A stretch of 32,657 nucleotides of DNA, from NCBI GenBank assembly GCA_003221615.1, contig QHSQ01000005.1:1-32657 (forward strand), in the 5' to 3' direction. The notes under the pieces are model-generated. The model was not told the DNA's origin, searched no databases, and saw only the letters and a list, made by a program, of their open reading frames with translations. The position numbers and the translations under genes were made by a program. Source of the stretch: Candidatus Rokuibacteriota bacterium. GTDB taxonomy: Bacteria; Methylomirabilota; Methylomirabilia; Rokubacteriales; CSP1-6. Shown one piece after another: positions 1-9,166 of this stretch; position 1 is the first letter of the stretch, and each line of letters opens with the position of its first letter.

Positions 1-659
<659 letters not shown>

Positions 660-663
<4 letters not shown>

Positions 664-1694
664 GGCTCGATCGCCTCGTCCTGGTGATAGAGAAAGCAGC
701 TCGCCAGCTGGTCCGGCCCGACCGGCCCGAGTGCCGGCACGCGCTCGGAGCAGACTCCGGGCATCGCGTCGGGACAGCGCGGGTGGAAGGGACAGCCGCG
801 CGGGCGGCCGAGGGGATGCGGGATCGATCCGGCGATGGTCGGCAGCAAGGTGCGCGGCGCCACGTTCACGCTCGGAATGGACTTCAGGAGCGCTCGCGTG
901 TACGGGTGCTTCGGCGCGTGGAAGATCTGCTCGACCGGGCCCTGCTCCATCACGCGCCCGAGGTACATCACGACCACGTAATGCGCCATCTGCGCGATCA
1001 CGCCGAGGTCGTGCGTGATGAACACGATCGCGGTGCCGTGCCGTCGCTGCAGATCGCGGAGGAGATTCAGGATCTGCGCCTGCGTCGTCACATCGATGGC
1101 CGTCGTCGGCTCGTCGGCGATCAGGAGCCTCGGCCGGCACGACAGCGCCATCGCGATCATCGCGCGCTGGCGCAGCCCGCCCGAGAGCTGCCAGGAGTAG
1201 GCGTCGACCCGCGCGTCGGGCATCGAGATGCCCACGCTGCGGAAGAGGTCCACGGTCATCGAGCGCGCCTCGGTCCGGGACAGGCGCGGACCGCTCGGGC
1301 GCCACTGCCGCTCGTGGAGCCGGAGCGCCTCGATGATCTGCTCGCCGACCGAGTGGACCGGGCTGAACGCCGCCATCGGCTCCTGCGGGATCAGGGCGAT
1401 CTCGGCGCCGCGGATCGCGCGGAGCTCGGCGCCCTTCGGCGAGAGCCGCGTCAGATCGACGGGCGCCGAGTCCTTCTGGAACAGGATCTGGCCGCCGACG
1501 ATGCGGCCGGGCGGCTCGACGATTTGTAAGATCGCCTTCATCGTCACGCTCTTGCCGCACCCGCTCTCGCCGACGATCCCGACGACCTGACCGGGCCGCA
1601 CGTCGAAGCTCACGCCGTCGACCGCGCGCACGAGCCCCTCGTCGAGGAAAAAGTGGACGCGCAGATCCTTCACCCGGAGGACCGGTGCCGTCAC
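660..1694 (-). CDS. Peptide ABC transporter ATP-binding protein (DppD/OppD-like)
   Basis: This 344-residue ATPase is the first of the DppD/DppF pair of a peptide or nickel-type importer. It shows Walker A GESGCGKS, a Q-loop in [19 protein letters not shown] (where relatives usually have DPMTSLNPV), the signature [15 protein letters not shown], Walker [13 protein letters not shown] and the H-loop FITHD. The C-terminal oligopeptide-transporter domain carries the usual cysteine group, [15 protein letters not shown]. The GTG start at 1694 was chosen because it overlaps the permease stop as GTGA (1691-1694) and gives the family N-terminus [13 protein letters not shown]. An open frame continues upstream in this register, but there it is the shadow of the permease gene, not a fusion. 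Family assignment is firm; substrate unknown. Confidence 0.94.
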
Positions 1695-2815
1695 TGGCTG
1701 TACGGGTCGGCGGCGTCTCTCAACCCGTCGCCCACCAGGTTGAAGGCCAAGACCGAGAGGATCACCACGGCGCCCGGCACGAGGAGCCAGGGCGCCAGCG
1801 CGACCGTCTGGATGTTCTGCGCCTCCTGGAGGAGCACGCCCCAGCTGATCGCGGGCGGTCGAATGCCGAGGCCCAGGAACGACAGCGACGTCTCGTTGAT
1901 GATCATCGCGGGGATCGCGAGCGTGCTGGTCGCGATGATGTGCGAGAGAAAGGTCGGCACCATGTGACGGACGATGATCCGACCTTGACTCGCCCCCGCT
2001 AGCTCGGCCGCCAGCACGAAGTCTTCCTCGCGAAGCGCCAGGAAGCGGCCGCGGACTTCGCGCCCGAGCGTGGTCCAGCCCACGAGCGACAGGATCACCG
2101 TGATCGCGAAGAACACCTGCTGCGGCGACCAGTCGCGCGGCAGCGCCGCAGTGAGCGCCAGCCAGATCGGGATCGTCGGCAGCGATTGCAAGAGCTCGAT
2201 CAGCCGCTGGATCACCGCGTCGGCCGGCCCGCCGAAGTAGCCGGAGATTCCCCCGAGCAGCACGCCCAGGACGATGGAGAAGGTGACGGCGGTGAGCCCG
2301 ATCGTCATCGACGTCCGGGTGCCGTGGGCCAGCCGCGTCCATTGATCGCGTCCCAGACGGTCGGTGCCCAGCAGGTGCAGCCGCTCGCGGCCGTCGGTCG
2401 GGGCCGCGCCGACCAGATGGATTCGCGTCGGAATGACGCCGAGGACGCGATACGAGTAGCCCGTGACGAAGAAGCGGACCGGAATCTTCCGGCTCTCGTC
2501 GACCCGCCACTCCATGCGCAAGGTCGTCGGATTGCGCTTGCCCACGACGTCGGGCACCCACGGGGCCGGCCGCCATCCGTCGAAGACGTGGAGGCGCTGG
2601 ATGGGGATGAAGGCCAGACGCGCTTCGGTGGCCTCTGGATCCTGCGTGCTGAAGAAATCGGGACACAGCACGACGACGTAGAGGAGCAGCAGCACGAGCG
2701 CGCTCGCGAGCGCCAGGCGGTGCTTCCGGAAGCGCCACCAGACCAGTTGCCAGTTCGAGGCGACTGAGACACGATCTTCGGCGGTCACCGGTACCGCGGG
2801 CGCGAGCACGCTCAT
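1691..2815 (-). CDS. Peptide ABC transporter permease (DppC/OppC-like)
   Basis: This inner-membrane permease has 374 residues, long for DppC (about 300). An N-terminal cytoplasmic stretch precedes the first membrane segment, at about residues 35-50 ([17 protein letters not shown]). A roughly 100-residue extracytoplasmic loop follows before the conserved [21 protein letters not shown] motif, which explains the extra length. The BPD_transp_1 core contains the EAA-type loop around [22 protein letters not shown] and ends with the characteristic [14 protein letters not shown]. The long loop resembles the subgroup paired with binding proteins above 600 residues, which fits the 640-residue protein at 7049-8971. 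It starts one base after the DppB-like stop and overlaps the next ATPase by GTGA, so it belongs to one operon. Confidence 0.94.
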   Translation of the reverse strand: MSVLAPAVPVTAEDRVSVASNWQLVWWRFRKHRLALASALVLLLLYVVVLCPDFFSTQDPEATEARLAFIPIQRLHVFDGWRPAPWVPDVVGKRNPTTLRMEWRVDESRKIPVRFFVTGYSYRVLGVIPTRIHLVGAAPTDGRERLHLLGTDRLGRDQWTRLAHGTRTSMTIGLTAVTFSIVLGVLLGGISGYFGGPADAVIQRLIELLQSLPTIPIWLALTAALPRDWSPQQVFFAITVILSLVGWTTLGREVRGRFLALREEDFVLAAELAGASQGRIIVRHMVPTFLSHIIATSTLAIPAMIINETSLSFLGLGIRPPAISWGVLLQEAQNIQTVALAPWLLVPGAVVILSVLAFNLVGDGLRDAADPYSQ

Positions 2816-2816
2816 C

Positions 2817-3806
2817 TCATCTCTCTTCGAGCCTGATCCGCGGATCGAGCCAGGCCAGGAGGATGTCGGAGACCAGCGTGCCGACGATCGTGAGGAAGCA
2901 GTAGATGAGCAGGATGCTTCCGGCCAGGTACATGTCCTGATTGATCAGCGCCCTGAGCAACAGGGGACCGATGTTGGGAAGATTCATGACCGTCGCCACG
3001 ATCAGGCTGCCGGAGAAGAGCGCGGGGAGGTACCAGCCGATCGTGCTCACGAGCGGATTCAGCGCCAGCCGCGCCGGATAGCGCACCACCAGCCGCCACT
3101 CCGGCAGCCCCTTCGCCCGCGCCGTCGTGACGTAGGGCTTGTTCAGCTCGTCGAGCAGGTTGGCGCGCATCACCCGCGTCAGCCGCGCGGTTCCGGCCAC
3201 GCCGAGAACGACCGCGGGGAGCCAGACGTGCTCGAGAAGATCGAGCACGCGCGCAACGCTCCACGGCGCATCTACGAAGTCGGGCGAGAAGAGCCCCGTG
3301 ACCGACATGCCGAAAAAGGCGAAGGCGCCCCACATGAGGATGAGCGCCAGCATGAAGTTGGGCGTCGCGACGCCGACGTAGTTGACCACGGTCAGCAGGT
3401 AGTCGACGACCGAGCGCGGGTGCATCGCCGAGTAGATGCCGGCCGGGATCGCGACGATCCAGGTGAAGACGAAGGACAGGAGCGCCAGGACCATCGTGAG
3501 CACCAGGCGTTCGCCGATCAGCTCGGCGTTCGGGCGCTGGTACTCGAGCGAGAGGCCGAGGTTCCCCTTCGCGAGATTCTCCATCCATTTCAGGTACTGG
3601 ATCCATATCGGCCGGTCGAGCCCGTACTCGCGCCGGAGCGCCTCGACCTGCTCGGCGCTGATGGAGCTGCCCGACGACGCGAGTGTCGCCACGTAGGTCG
3701 TGAGGAAGTCGCCCGGCGGCGCCTGCACGATTGCGAACACGGTGACCGAGAAGAGGAAGAGCAGCGCCGGCAGGAGGACGAGCCGCCTCAGGACGTATCG
3801 GGTCAT
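2817..3806 (-). CDS. Peptide ABC transporter permease (DppB/OppB-like)
   Basis: This 329-residue permease is the DppB-type partner. It opens with the family N-terminus TRYVLRRLVLLPALLFLFSV, a membrane segment followed by the periplasmic loop PPGDFLTTYVATLASSG and EALRREYGLDRPIWIQYLKW. The EAA loop lies in NKPYVTTARAKGLPEWRLVVRYPARLALNPL, and the protein ends in LAWLDPRIRLEER, as DppB proteins do. It is the first permease of the run; one base separates its TGA from the ATG of the DppC-like gene. Upstream, 108 bases (3807-3914) without a recognisable promoter separate it from the orphan membrane-protein gene, so it may be read from a distant promoter. Function at family level is certain. Confidence 0.94.
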   Translation of the reverse strand: MTRYVLRRLVLLPALLFLFSVTVFAIVQAPPGDFLTTYVATLASSGSSISAEQVEALRREYGLDRPIWIQYLKWMENLAKGNLGLSLEYQRPNAELIGERLVLTMVLALLSFVFTWIVAIPAGIYSAMHPRSVVDYLLTVVNYVGVATPNFMLALILMWGAFAFFGMSVTGLFSPDFVDAPWSVARVLDLLEHVWLPAVVLGVAGTARLTRVMRANLLDELNKPYVTTARAKGLPEWRLVVRYPARLALNPLVSTIGWYLPALFSGSLIVATVMNLPNIGPLLLRALINQDMYLAGSILLIYCFLTIVGTLVSDILLAWLDPRIRLEER

Positions 3807-3914
3807 CGGCGCCCTATCTTCGCACGGTAGCGTTCGTGGGCCGCCGCTGCGGCCGCGTGACCGGGAGGCTCGGCAAGTGCCCCCCTCGAGAAGCTGGTGG
3901 TGACCTGAGCCGCC

Positions 3915-4946
3915 CTACCCGCGTGATCCAGGCGTTCCCAGCCCCTCGAGATTCCCGCTGGTGGGATGGGGTGCCAGGGCTCGAGTGAGTCCGAGAAGCG
4001 CCGCTGGCAGCAGCAGGACGAAGGCCGCCATCTCAGCTCGCACTTCGACGGCGTTGGTCTTCGATGCCAGGGGAACAAGAAGCAGAACGGCGAACAGCGC
4101 GCTCGCTTTCACGCGTCGATCCGCACCGGAAACGCCGAGAGCCGCCAGAACGAGCGGTAGCGTGAATGCGAGAAACGGAGGATACGCGAGCTTCAACGCC
4201 GTGAAGTCCCCCCAGTTAATCGCCAGTTGTTGCACAACCGTCCTCTGAAGATCGAACCCGCCCGGACGGGTGGCCATCAGGAGACCGAACGCCCCGAGCG
4301 AAACGGCCGTCAATCCGGCCGTCGCCAGGGTTACCCGACGCCAGTCTGCTTTCGACACGTGCGTGAGCCAGTAGAGGGCCGGCAGCACCGCCGTGTCCCA
4401 CTTGATCGACACGGCGATTGGCAGGAGCAGCATCAGCGGCAGCAGGCGACCGTCCCAGACGAACATGATCAAAACGATCCAGCTCAGGAGCCAGGGGCGA
4501 TCCCAGGGGTGGAAGAACTGATAATGGTAAGTCAACACGACCATGCAGCCGAAATAGAGCAGTCCGATCACACAATAGGGCTCGGAAACCGACCGGCGAC
4601 AGTAAAAGAAAAGCAGGATGAACGTGAGAAAGAGCGCAGCCGACTCGATGAGGATATAAGCCTTCGTGACCGATAGCGCGGTCGACCAGCGGACCAGTTC
4701 CGCGAGGTAAACCGTGAACACCCGCATGTTGGTCCCGTCTGCGCCGATTTGATGCCAGGACTCCCCACGGGGGGGCTCATTGTTGAGAATCGCGGCATGC
4801 ATCTCGGCTCTTTTGCTCGCGAGCTCATCGCGGTAGATCGTGGTGTTCCCAACCCAGCGTTGAAGCACGAGAGTCAGGATGGCAGCGACGGCGACGAGCA
4901 AGATTGCTCGAGCGAAGCGTAAGGCCCGCGGCGTGTAGGTCATCAT
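3915..4946 (-). CDS. Polytopic membrane protein of unknown function
   Basis: I do not recognise this 343-residue protein. It has a first membrane segment at about residues 10-30 (ILLVAVAAILTLVL), an extracytoplasmic loop of about 60 residues with NNEPPRGESWHQIGADGTN, then seven or so further hydrophobic segments up to about residue 325. The FHPWDRPWLL segment followed by hydrophobic stretches loosely resembles GT-C-fold glycosyltransferase-like membrane proteins, but no catalytic motif can be assigned. Base composition is clearly lower in GC than its neighbours (several 60-base lines are near half A+T), which suggests a different origin. It sits between the peptide permeases and the binding-protein remnant, where no such gene is expected. 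The start is the first of two adjacent ATGs (MMTYTP); the ribosome-binding site is weak. Confidence 0.72.
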   Translation of the reverse strand: MMTYTPRALRFARAILLVAVAAILTLVLQRWVGNTTIYRDELASKRAEMHAAILNNEPPRGESWHQIGADGTNMRVFTVYLAELVRWSTALSVTKAYILIESAALFLTFILLFFYCRRSVSEPYCVIGLLYFGCMVVLTYHYQFFHPWDRPWLLSWIVLIMFVWDGRLLPLMLLLPIAVSIKWDTAVLPALYWLTHVSKADWRRVTLATAGLTAVSLGAFGLLMATRPGGFDLQRTVVQQLAINWGDFTALKLAYPPFLAFTLPLVLAALGVSGADRRVKASALFAVLLLVPLASKTNAVEVRAEMAAFVLLLPAALLGLTRALAPHPTSGNLEGLGTPGSRG

Positions 4947-5057
4947 TCCGCTTCAGCGATTCCCGGTGTGCGGCGATCGAGGGTGATTCTACTGCAACGC
5001 CACCGCCGCCGTCGCCGAGGCCATGCAGAGGTAACGGTCCGGCTCCGAAAATTTCGC

Positions 5058-5346
5058 CTATCTGGCGAAGAGGAACTGCTCGACGCGCGCGTTGCCCGGG
5101 CCCGGAGCAGCCCGTCGTTGCCCAGGGTCGTGGGCAATGTTCCTGAATTTCGTGTTGGCCATCCCGACGCCCTGCACCATCGACGTCAGGCCGATCGTGC
5201 CGACCTTCCAGAGGTTGTCGACCCAGATCCGGAACAGCTCCTGCGCGAGCTCGGCCTGCTGCTCCGGCGCGACGGTCTTGGCCTGATCGACGATCTCCAT
5301 GATGCGCTTGACCGGAGCGGGCGGCTCGACCCCGGAAAGGCCCTTG
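5058..5346 (-). pseudogene. 3'-terminal fragment of a family-5 peptide-binding protein gene
   Basis: The minus strand encodes about 95 residues matching the C-terminus of the binding protein at 7049-8971: VEPPAPVKRIMEIVDQAKTV, then QELFRIWVDNLW and NARVEQF, with the TAG stop in the equivalent place. Everything 5' of the match is replaced by the TetR gene on the other strand, so no start or N-terminal part exists. Inside the fragment, two nearby compensating indels shift about 12 codons (PTTLGND in the intact gene becomes AHDPGQR). By eye the DNA match is near 90 percent. It is most simply a leftover end of a duplicated binding-protein gene, not a functional gene. Confidence 0.85.
5058..5346 (-). 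repeat. Direct repeat, left copy (binding-protein 3' end)
   Basis: Left member of a pair of direct repeats. It pairs with 7049-7337 at a constant offset of 1991 bases and ends at the shared CCCTTG (5341-5346). About 30 mismatches in 270 aligned bases were counted by eye. Together the copies bracket the TetR and hydrolase genes. Confidence 0.88.
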
Positions 5347-5372
5347 ACAGAACCGAACGGTCGTACTATTTT
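5344..5372 (+). promoter_or_regulatory. Sigma70-type promoter with palindromic operator candidate for the TetR gene
   Basis: A perfect TTGACA (5344-5349) is followed, after a 17-base spacer, by TATTTT (5367-5372). The spacer contains ACCGAACGGT (5352-5361), a perfect inverted repeat around AA that resembles half-sites bound by TetR-family repressors. The predicted transcription start, about 7 bases after the -10 box, falls on or next to the GTG at 5379, so the transcript may be leaderless. The -35 box straddles the edge of the left direct repeat: TTG lies inside it and ACA outside. The boxes and palindrome are visible; binding by the adjacent regulator is inferred. Confidence 0.6.
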
Positions 5373-5378
5373 GATGCC

Positions 5379-6062
5379 GTGGCAACGGTGAGCCGGAGCT
5401 CGGCGAGGGCGCGGGCCGCGTCCAAGGGCGCAGAGACGCGCGAGACGATCCTGGCGCACGCGCTGGGCTTGGCGACGCGGATCGGCTTCGAGGGGCTCAC
5501 GATCGGGCGGCTCGCCGAGGATCTCCGGATGTCCAAGAGCGGTCTCTTCGCCCACTTCCGCTCGAAGGAGGCTCTCCAGCTCGACATCCTCCGCATGGCG
5601 GGCGCTCGCATGGTCGAGACCGTCGTCAAGCCGGCGCTCTCGGTTCCGCGTGGCGAGCCGCGCGTGCGCGCGCTCTTCGAGCGCTGGCTCGCGTGGGAGC
5701 AGTCGCCGAGCTTGCCGGGCGGCTGCCCGTTCATGGCCGCTTCGTTCGAGCTGGACGACCGGCCCGGACCGGTCCGCGATTTCGTCGTCCAGAACCTGCG
5801 CGACTGGATGGACACCCTCGCCGGCGCCGCCCGCATCGCGGTCAACGAGGGCCACTTCCGTGCCGACCTCGACTGTGAGCAGTTCGCCCACGACTGCCAG
5901 GGGATCGGTCTCGCGTTCGTTCACGCCTCGCGCCTGATGCGCGACCCCAAGGCCCGCGCGCGGGCCGCCCGCGCGTTCGAGGCCCTGCTCGACGCCTGCC
6001 GAGCTCCCGGGTACGCGATCTCGCATCCGTCCGCCGCCGCGCCGAGCGGCCGGCGCCGCTAA
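5379..6062 (+). CDS. TetR/AcrR family transcriptional regulator
   Basis: This 227-residue one-component regulator has the TetR N-terminal helix-turn-helix: RETILAHALGLATRIGFEGL, then TIGRLAEDLRMSKSGLFAHF and RSKEALQLDIL. The larger ligand-binding C-terminal half includes GGCPFMAASFELDDRPGPVRD, common in AcrR-type regulators. No Shine-Dalgarno precedes the start; the GTG at 5379 fits a leaderless transcript from the promoter at 5344-5372, with a second in-frame GTG at 5388 as the alternative. It lies 20 bases upstream of an alpha/beta hydrolase gene on the same strand, which is its most likely target together with itself. The inducer is unknown. The gene lies on the strand opposite to the interrupted peptide-transporter operon, inside a repeat-bounded segment. 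Confidence 0.92.
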   Translation: MATVSRSSARARAASKGAETRETILAHALGLATRIGFEGLTIGRLAEDLRMSKSGLFAHFRSKEALQLDILRMAGARMVETVVKPALSVPRGEPRVRALFERWLAWEQSPSLPGGCPFMAASFELDDRPGPVRDFVVQNLRDWMDTLAGAARIAVNEGHFRADLDCEQFAHDCQGIGLAFVHASRLMRDPKARARAARAFEALLDACRAPGYAISHPSAAAPSGRRR

Positions 6063-6081
6063 CCTCGAAAGGAGAATCACC

Positions 6082-7041
6082 ATGACTGACGCCGAATACC
6101 TCGCGATGGAGAAAAGCACGATCGTTCGATCTTCTCGAGGCTCGCACTGGCTCCCGCTCGCGAGAGCGAGCCACCGCACGTTGTCAGCCGTCGCGCCCGC
6201 GCTCGCGGCGAGGCGCGCGGTTCGACTCTTCACGACGCCGCCGCGCGCGCGGCGGCCGGCAGCGGAAGTCGATCTTCTGGAGACCGCGCGGGCGCGGCCG
6301 ATTCAGGTCGGCGAGCGTCGCGTCGAGACCTGGGCGTGGGGCACCGGTCCGAGCGTGCTGCTCGTTCACGGCTGGGGCGGCCGTGGCGCTCAGCTCGGCG
6401 CGCTCGTCGGCCCGCTCGTCGCACGGGGCTTTTCGGTGGCCACGTTCGACGCGCCGGGCCACGGAGCGTCAGACGCGGGCATGGTCACGGTCACGGAGAT
6501 CACCACCGCGATTCGCGCCGTCGCCCAGGCGCGAGGGCCGCTCGCCGCGCTCGTCGCGCACTCGGTCGGAGCCACGGCCGCGGTGCGGGCTCTCTGGGAA
6601 GGCCTCGACGCGGGCGCGGTCGTCCTCGTCGCGCCCGCCGCCGATCTCGTGACGCCGGCGCTCCGCTTCACCGAGACCTTCGGATTCTCCCGTGAGGTGA
6701 GAGAGCGGATGCACCGGCGGCTCGAAGAGCGTATGGGACGATCCTGGTCGGCCTTCGACGCGATCGAGCTCGCGCCCGCGTTGACGGCGCCGGTCCTCGT
6801 GATCCACGACCGCGGCGACGCGGAGGTTCCCTGGCAGCACGGCGCGGCGATCGCGCGCGCGTGGCGCGGGAGCGAGATGCTGATGACCGAAGGGCTCGGG
6901 CACGGGCGTATCCTGCGCGATCCCGACGTGGTCGCGGCGGCGGCGGCGTTCGTCGCCGCGCGGACGGCCGAGCGGGGCGTGGCCGCGACGGTCGACGGCG
7001 ATCCTCAGGCCACGCCCCTGGAGATTCTGATGGCGGGTTGA
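6082..7041 (+). CDS. Alpha/beta hydrolase
   Basis: This is a 319-residue alpha/beta-hydrolase-fold enzyme, probably an esterase-type hydrolase acting in the cytoplasm. Visible elements are the oxyanion-side HGWGG (about 96-100), the FDAPGHGAS turn, the nucleophile elbow AHSVGA with Ser161, the acid Asp246 in HDRGDAEVPW and the base His274 in GLGHGRI. The first 60 residues are arginine/alanine-rich and poorly conserved. The start is supported by AAGGAG a few bases upstream of ATG 6082. It follows the TetR gene by 20 bases and probably shares its promoter, suggesting a small regulator-controlled hydrolase unit. Its stop lies 7 bases from the stop of the convergent binding-protein gene, with no visible terminator between them. 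Substrate unknown. Confidence 0.9.
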   Translation: MTDAEYLAMEKSTIVRSSRGSHWLPLARASHRTLSAVAPALAARRAVRLFTTPPRARRPAAEVDLLETARARPIQVGERRVETWAWGTGPSVLLVHGWGGRGAQLGALVGPLVARGFSVATFDAPGHGASDAGMVTVTEITTAIRAVAQARGPLAALVAHSVGATAAVRALWEGLDAGAVVLVAPAADLVTPALRFTETFGFSREVRERMHRRLEERMGRSWSAFDAIELAPALTAPVLVIHDRGDAEVPWQHGAAIARAWRGSEMLMTEGLGHGRILRDPDVVAAAAAFVAARTAERGVAATVDGDPQATPLEILMAG

Positions 7042-7048
7042 GCCTCCG

Positions 7049-7337
7049 CTATCGGGTGAAGAAGAACTGCTCGACGCGCGCGTTGCCCGGGCTCCGCAGC
7101 GGCCAGTCGTTGCCGAGGGTCGTCGGCACGTTCCTGAACTTCGTGTTGGCCACCACGACGCCCTGCACCATCGGGGTCAAGCCGATCGTGCCGACCTCCC
7201 AGAGATTGTCGACCCAGATCCGGAACAGCTCCTGCGCGAGCTTCGCCTGCTGCTCCGGCGCGACCGTCTTGGCCTGGTCGACGATCTCCATGATGCGCTT
7301 GACCGGGGCGGGCGGCTCGACGCCCTCGACCCCCTTG
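7049..7337 (-). repeat. Direct repeat, right copy (3' end of the intact binding-protein gene)
   Basis: Right member of the direct-repeat pair, in the same orientation as 5058-5346, and the intact coding version. Similarity stops at 7337: beyond it the coding sequence continues with TCTGCGCCCAG, whereas the left copy continues into the TetR promoter. Confidence 0.88.
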
Positions 7338-8971
7338 GTCTGCGCCCAGCGGCCGTAGAGCGGTCCGAGGGTGAGGATCGGCGAGTTGCGCGGATCGAAC
7401 TTCGCGTTGCCGGTGAAGGGGAAGCCCGTCGTGTCCTCGTTCCACATCTCGGTCATCAGCTCGTTGTTGTCGCGCATCTTGAAGTGGAGCGCGCGCTCCC
7501 GGAGCTGGACGACGGTCTTCACGCCGACCTTCTCCCAATCCTTCGCGACCAGCTGCGCGACGTCGGGCCAGGCGGCGAAGGCCGGGACGACCGAGAGCTC
7601 CAGCACGATCCGCTTCCCCGACGCCAACAGGCGCGTTCCGTCCGAGTCGCGCTTGGTGAGGCCGAGTTGGTCGAGGAGCTTGTTGGCCTCGTCGGGCTTG
7701 TACTGTGTGTACTTCTTGGCGTACTGATCGCCGGGGAAGTACGGGTGCCCCGGCGACGGCACGCCCTGGCGCGCCTCGCCGAGCCCGAGGAAGACCGACT
7801 CCCTGATCTGATCGCGGTTGATGGCCTCGGAGAGCGCGACCCGGAACTCCTTGGTGGCCATGAGCTTGCCGAGGTCCGCGTCGGCTTTGTAGGTCTGGTT
7901 GAACTGGATGACCGCATCGGCGCCGCCGAAGGTGGGCCAGGTGATGACCCGGTACTTCCCGGTCTTCTCGTTCTCCTTGAAGACGGGATAGTTCGTCATC
8001 TGGATGTGGCGTTCTTGCATGTCGAACTCGCCGGCGATCGCCGCCAGGTTCAGCGCCTGGATGTCCGCGAAGAACGTGAAGCGGACCTCGTCGAGATATG
8101 GAAGCTGGTTGCCGCTCGGATCGACCCCGACGAAGTACGGATTCCGCTTGAGCGTGAAGACCTGGTCGCTCACGCGCGTCGCCGGCGCCCACGCCGCCAT
8201 CGTCGGGCGCTCCGGATTCTCCGGCGGCGCGTTGCGCGCGGCAAAGAGCTCCGTCCACGTCTTGAAGCCCGCCGCGGCGACGAGCTTGTCGACGTCTTCC
8301 TTCTTCGCGTAGGTCGGGTGGAACTTCTTCAAGTAGTGCGCGGGGAGGAACACGGCGTACGTCCGATCACCGCCGTCCTGGTTCGCGAGGGCGGTGAGCA
8401 GCAGGGTGTTGGGCTGCTTGTAGGTCCACCGCACCGCCGTCGGGCTCACCTTCTCGACCGTGGCCGTGGTGCCGTCGGCGTTGCGCATCCAGGACGGGAT
8501 GGCCGGGACGAGGTCCTTGTTCAGCAGGACGTCCTGGTACCAGAAGACGATGTCGTCGGCGGTGAACGGCGCGCCGTCCGACCACCTGGCACCCTGCCGA
8601 AGCTTGATCGTCCAGATCCGGAAGTCCTTCGACGACTCCCAGCCCGCGGCGATCTTCGGCTCGATCTTGGCGCCATCCGGCGAGAAGCGCACGAGCGCGT
8701 CGTAGACGACGCGGACGTAGTTGTTGGAGTCCGCCGGGCCGAGGAACGCGCGTCGCCACACGCCACCGTACTGTCCGGCGCGCTCGACGACCGGGACGAC
8801 GAGCGGGTCGGAGGGAAGACGCTTGTCGACCGGCGGAAGCTTGCCGGCTTTGACCTGTTCGGCCAGGGTGGGCGCTTCATGGAACTTCGTCGGCTGAGCG
8901 GCCGCCGTGCCGATCAGCAGCATCAGCAGGGCGACCAGCATCGTCGGACGTAGCCAGAGCTGGGGACGCAT
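7049..8971 (-). CDS. Peptide ABC transporter substrate-binding protein (family 5)
   Basis: This 640-residue protein is the likely extracytoplasmic receptor for the peptide importer at 1-3806. It has a signal peptide (positively charged MRPQLWLRP, hydrophobic MLVALLMLLIG, cut near TAAA/QPT) followed by a SBP_bac_5 domain: QYGGVWRRAF, ARWSDGAPFTADDIVFWYQD, FTLKRNPYFVGVDPSGNQLP, and near the end VEPPAPVKRIMEIVDQAKTV. The length fits the long subfamily (about 600-650) rather than classic DppA (about 530). A strong AGGAGG lies 7 bases upstream of the ATG. In similar operons this gene directly precedes dppB; here about 3.2 kb of other genes intervene before the permeases. Its last 289 bases are duplicated at 5058-5346. 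Confidence 0.93.
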   Translation of the reverse strand: MRPQLWLRPTMLVALLMLLIGTAAAQPTKFHEAPTLAEQVKAGKLPPVDKRLPSDPLVVPVVERAGQYGGVWRRAFLGPADSNNYVRVVYDALVRFSPDGAKIEPKIAAGWESSKDFRIWTIKLRQGARWSDGAPFTADDIVFWYQDVLLNKDLVPAIPSWMRNADGTTATVEKVSPTAVRWTYKQPNTLLLTALANQDGGDRTYAVFLPAHYLKKFHPTYAKKEDVDKLVAAAGFKTWTELFAARNAPPENPERPTMAAWAPATRVSDQVFTLKRNPYFVGVDPSGNQLPYLDEVRFTFFADIQALNLAAIAGEFDMQERHIQMTNYPVFKENEKTGKYRVITWPTFGGADAVIQFNQTYKADADLGKLMATKEFRVALSEAINRDQIRESVFLGLGEARQGVPSPGHPYFPGDQYAKKYTQYKPDEANKLLDQLGLTKRDSDGTRLLASGKRIVLELSVVPAFAAWPDVAQLVAKDWEKVGVKTVVQLRERALHFKMRDNNELMTEMWNEDTTGFPFTGNAKFDPRNSPILTLGPLYGRWAQTKGVEGVEPPAPVKRIMEIVDQAKTVAPEQQAKLAQELFRIWVDNLWEVGTIGLTPMVQGVVVANTKFRNVPTTLGNDWPLRSPGNARVEQFFFTR

Positions 8972-8998
8972 GAGTGTCCTCCTGTTGGAGTTCGGCTG

Positions 8999-9028
8999 AC
9001 TCTACCGCCCAACCCGGAGGTGGCGCAA
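8999..9028 (-). promoter_or_regulatory. Candidate promoter for the binding-protein gene
   Basis: Read on the minus strand, TTGCGC (9028-9023) and TAGAGT (9004-8999) are separated by 18 bases, about 30 bases upstream of the AGGAGG and ATG of the 640-residue binding protein. The match is moderate. The rest of 8972-9166, between the divergent genes, shows nothing else I can name. Confidence 0.35.
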
Positions 9029-9166
9029 GGGTCGGCCGAGTTGTTGATCGTGATGCCGACGTCGCCGCGCTGCGACGCCGGTGCGACGAAAGAAGTTATT
9101 GCGCACGATTCCGCCGACGTGATCGTCGGGACGTGTGGGGTCGAGTTCGGCACCGGTGATATAAGG

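Noticed and set aside
5058..6233. A 391-codon minus-strand gene covering the receptor fragment
   Set aside because: Only the last 95 codons resemble a protein; the rest is antisense to the TetR gene.
5347..7048. An IS element or integron-type cassette between the repeats
   Set aside because: No transposase, integrase, terminal inverted repeats or attachment-site-like sequence is seen; the flanking repeats are gene ends.
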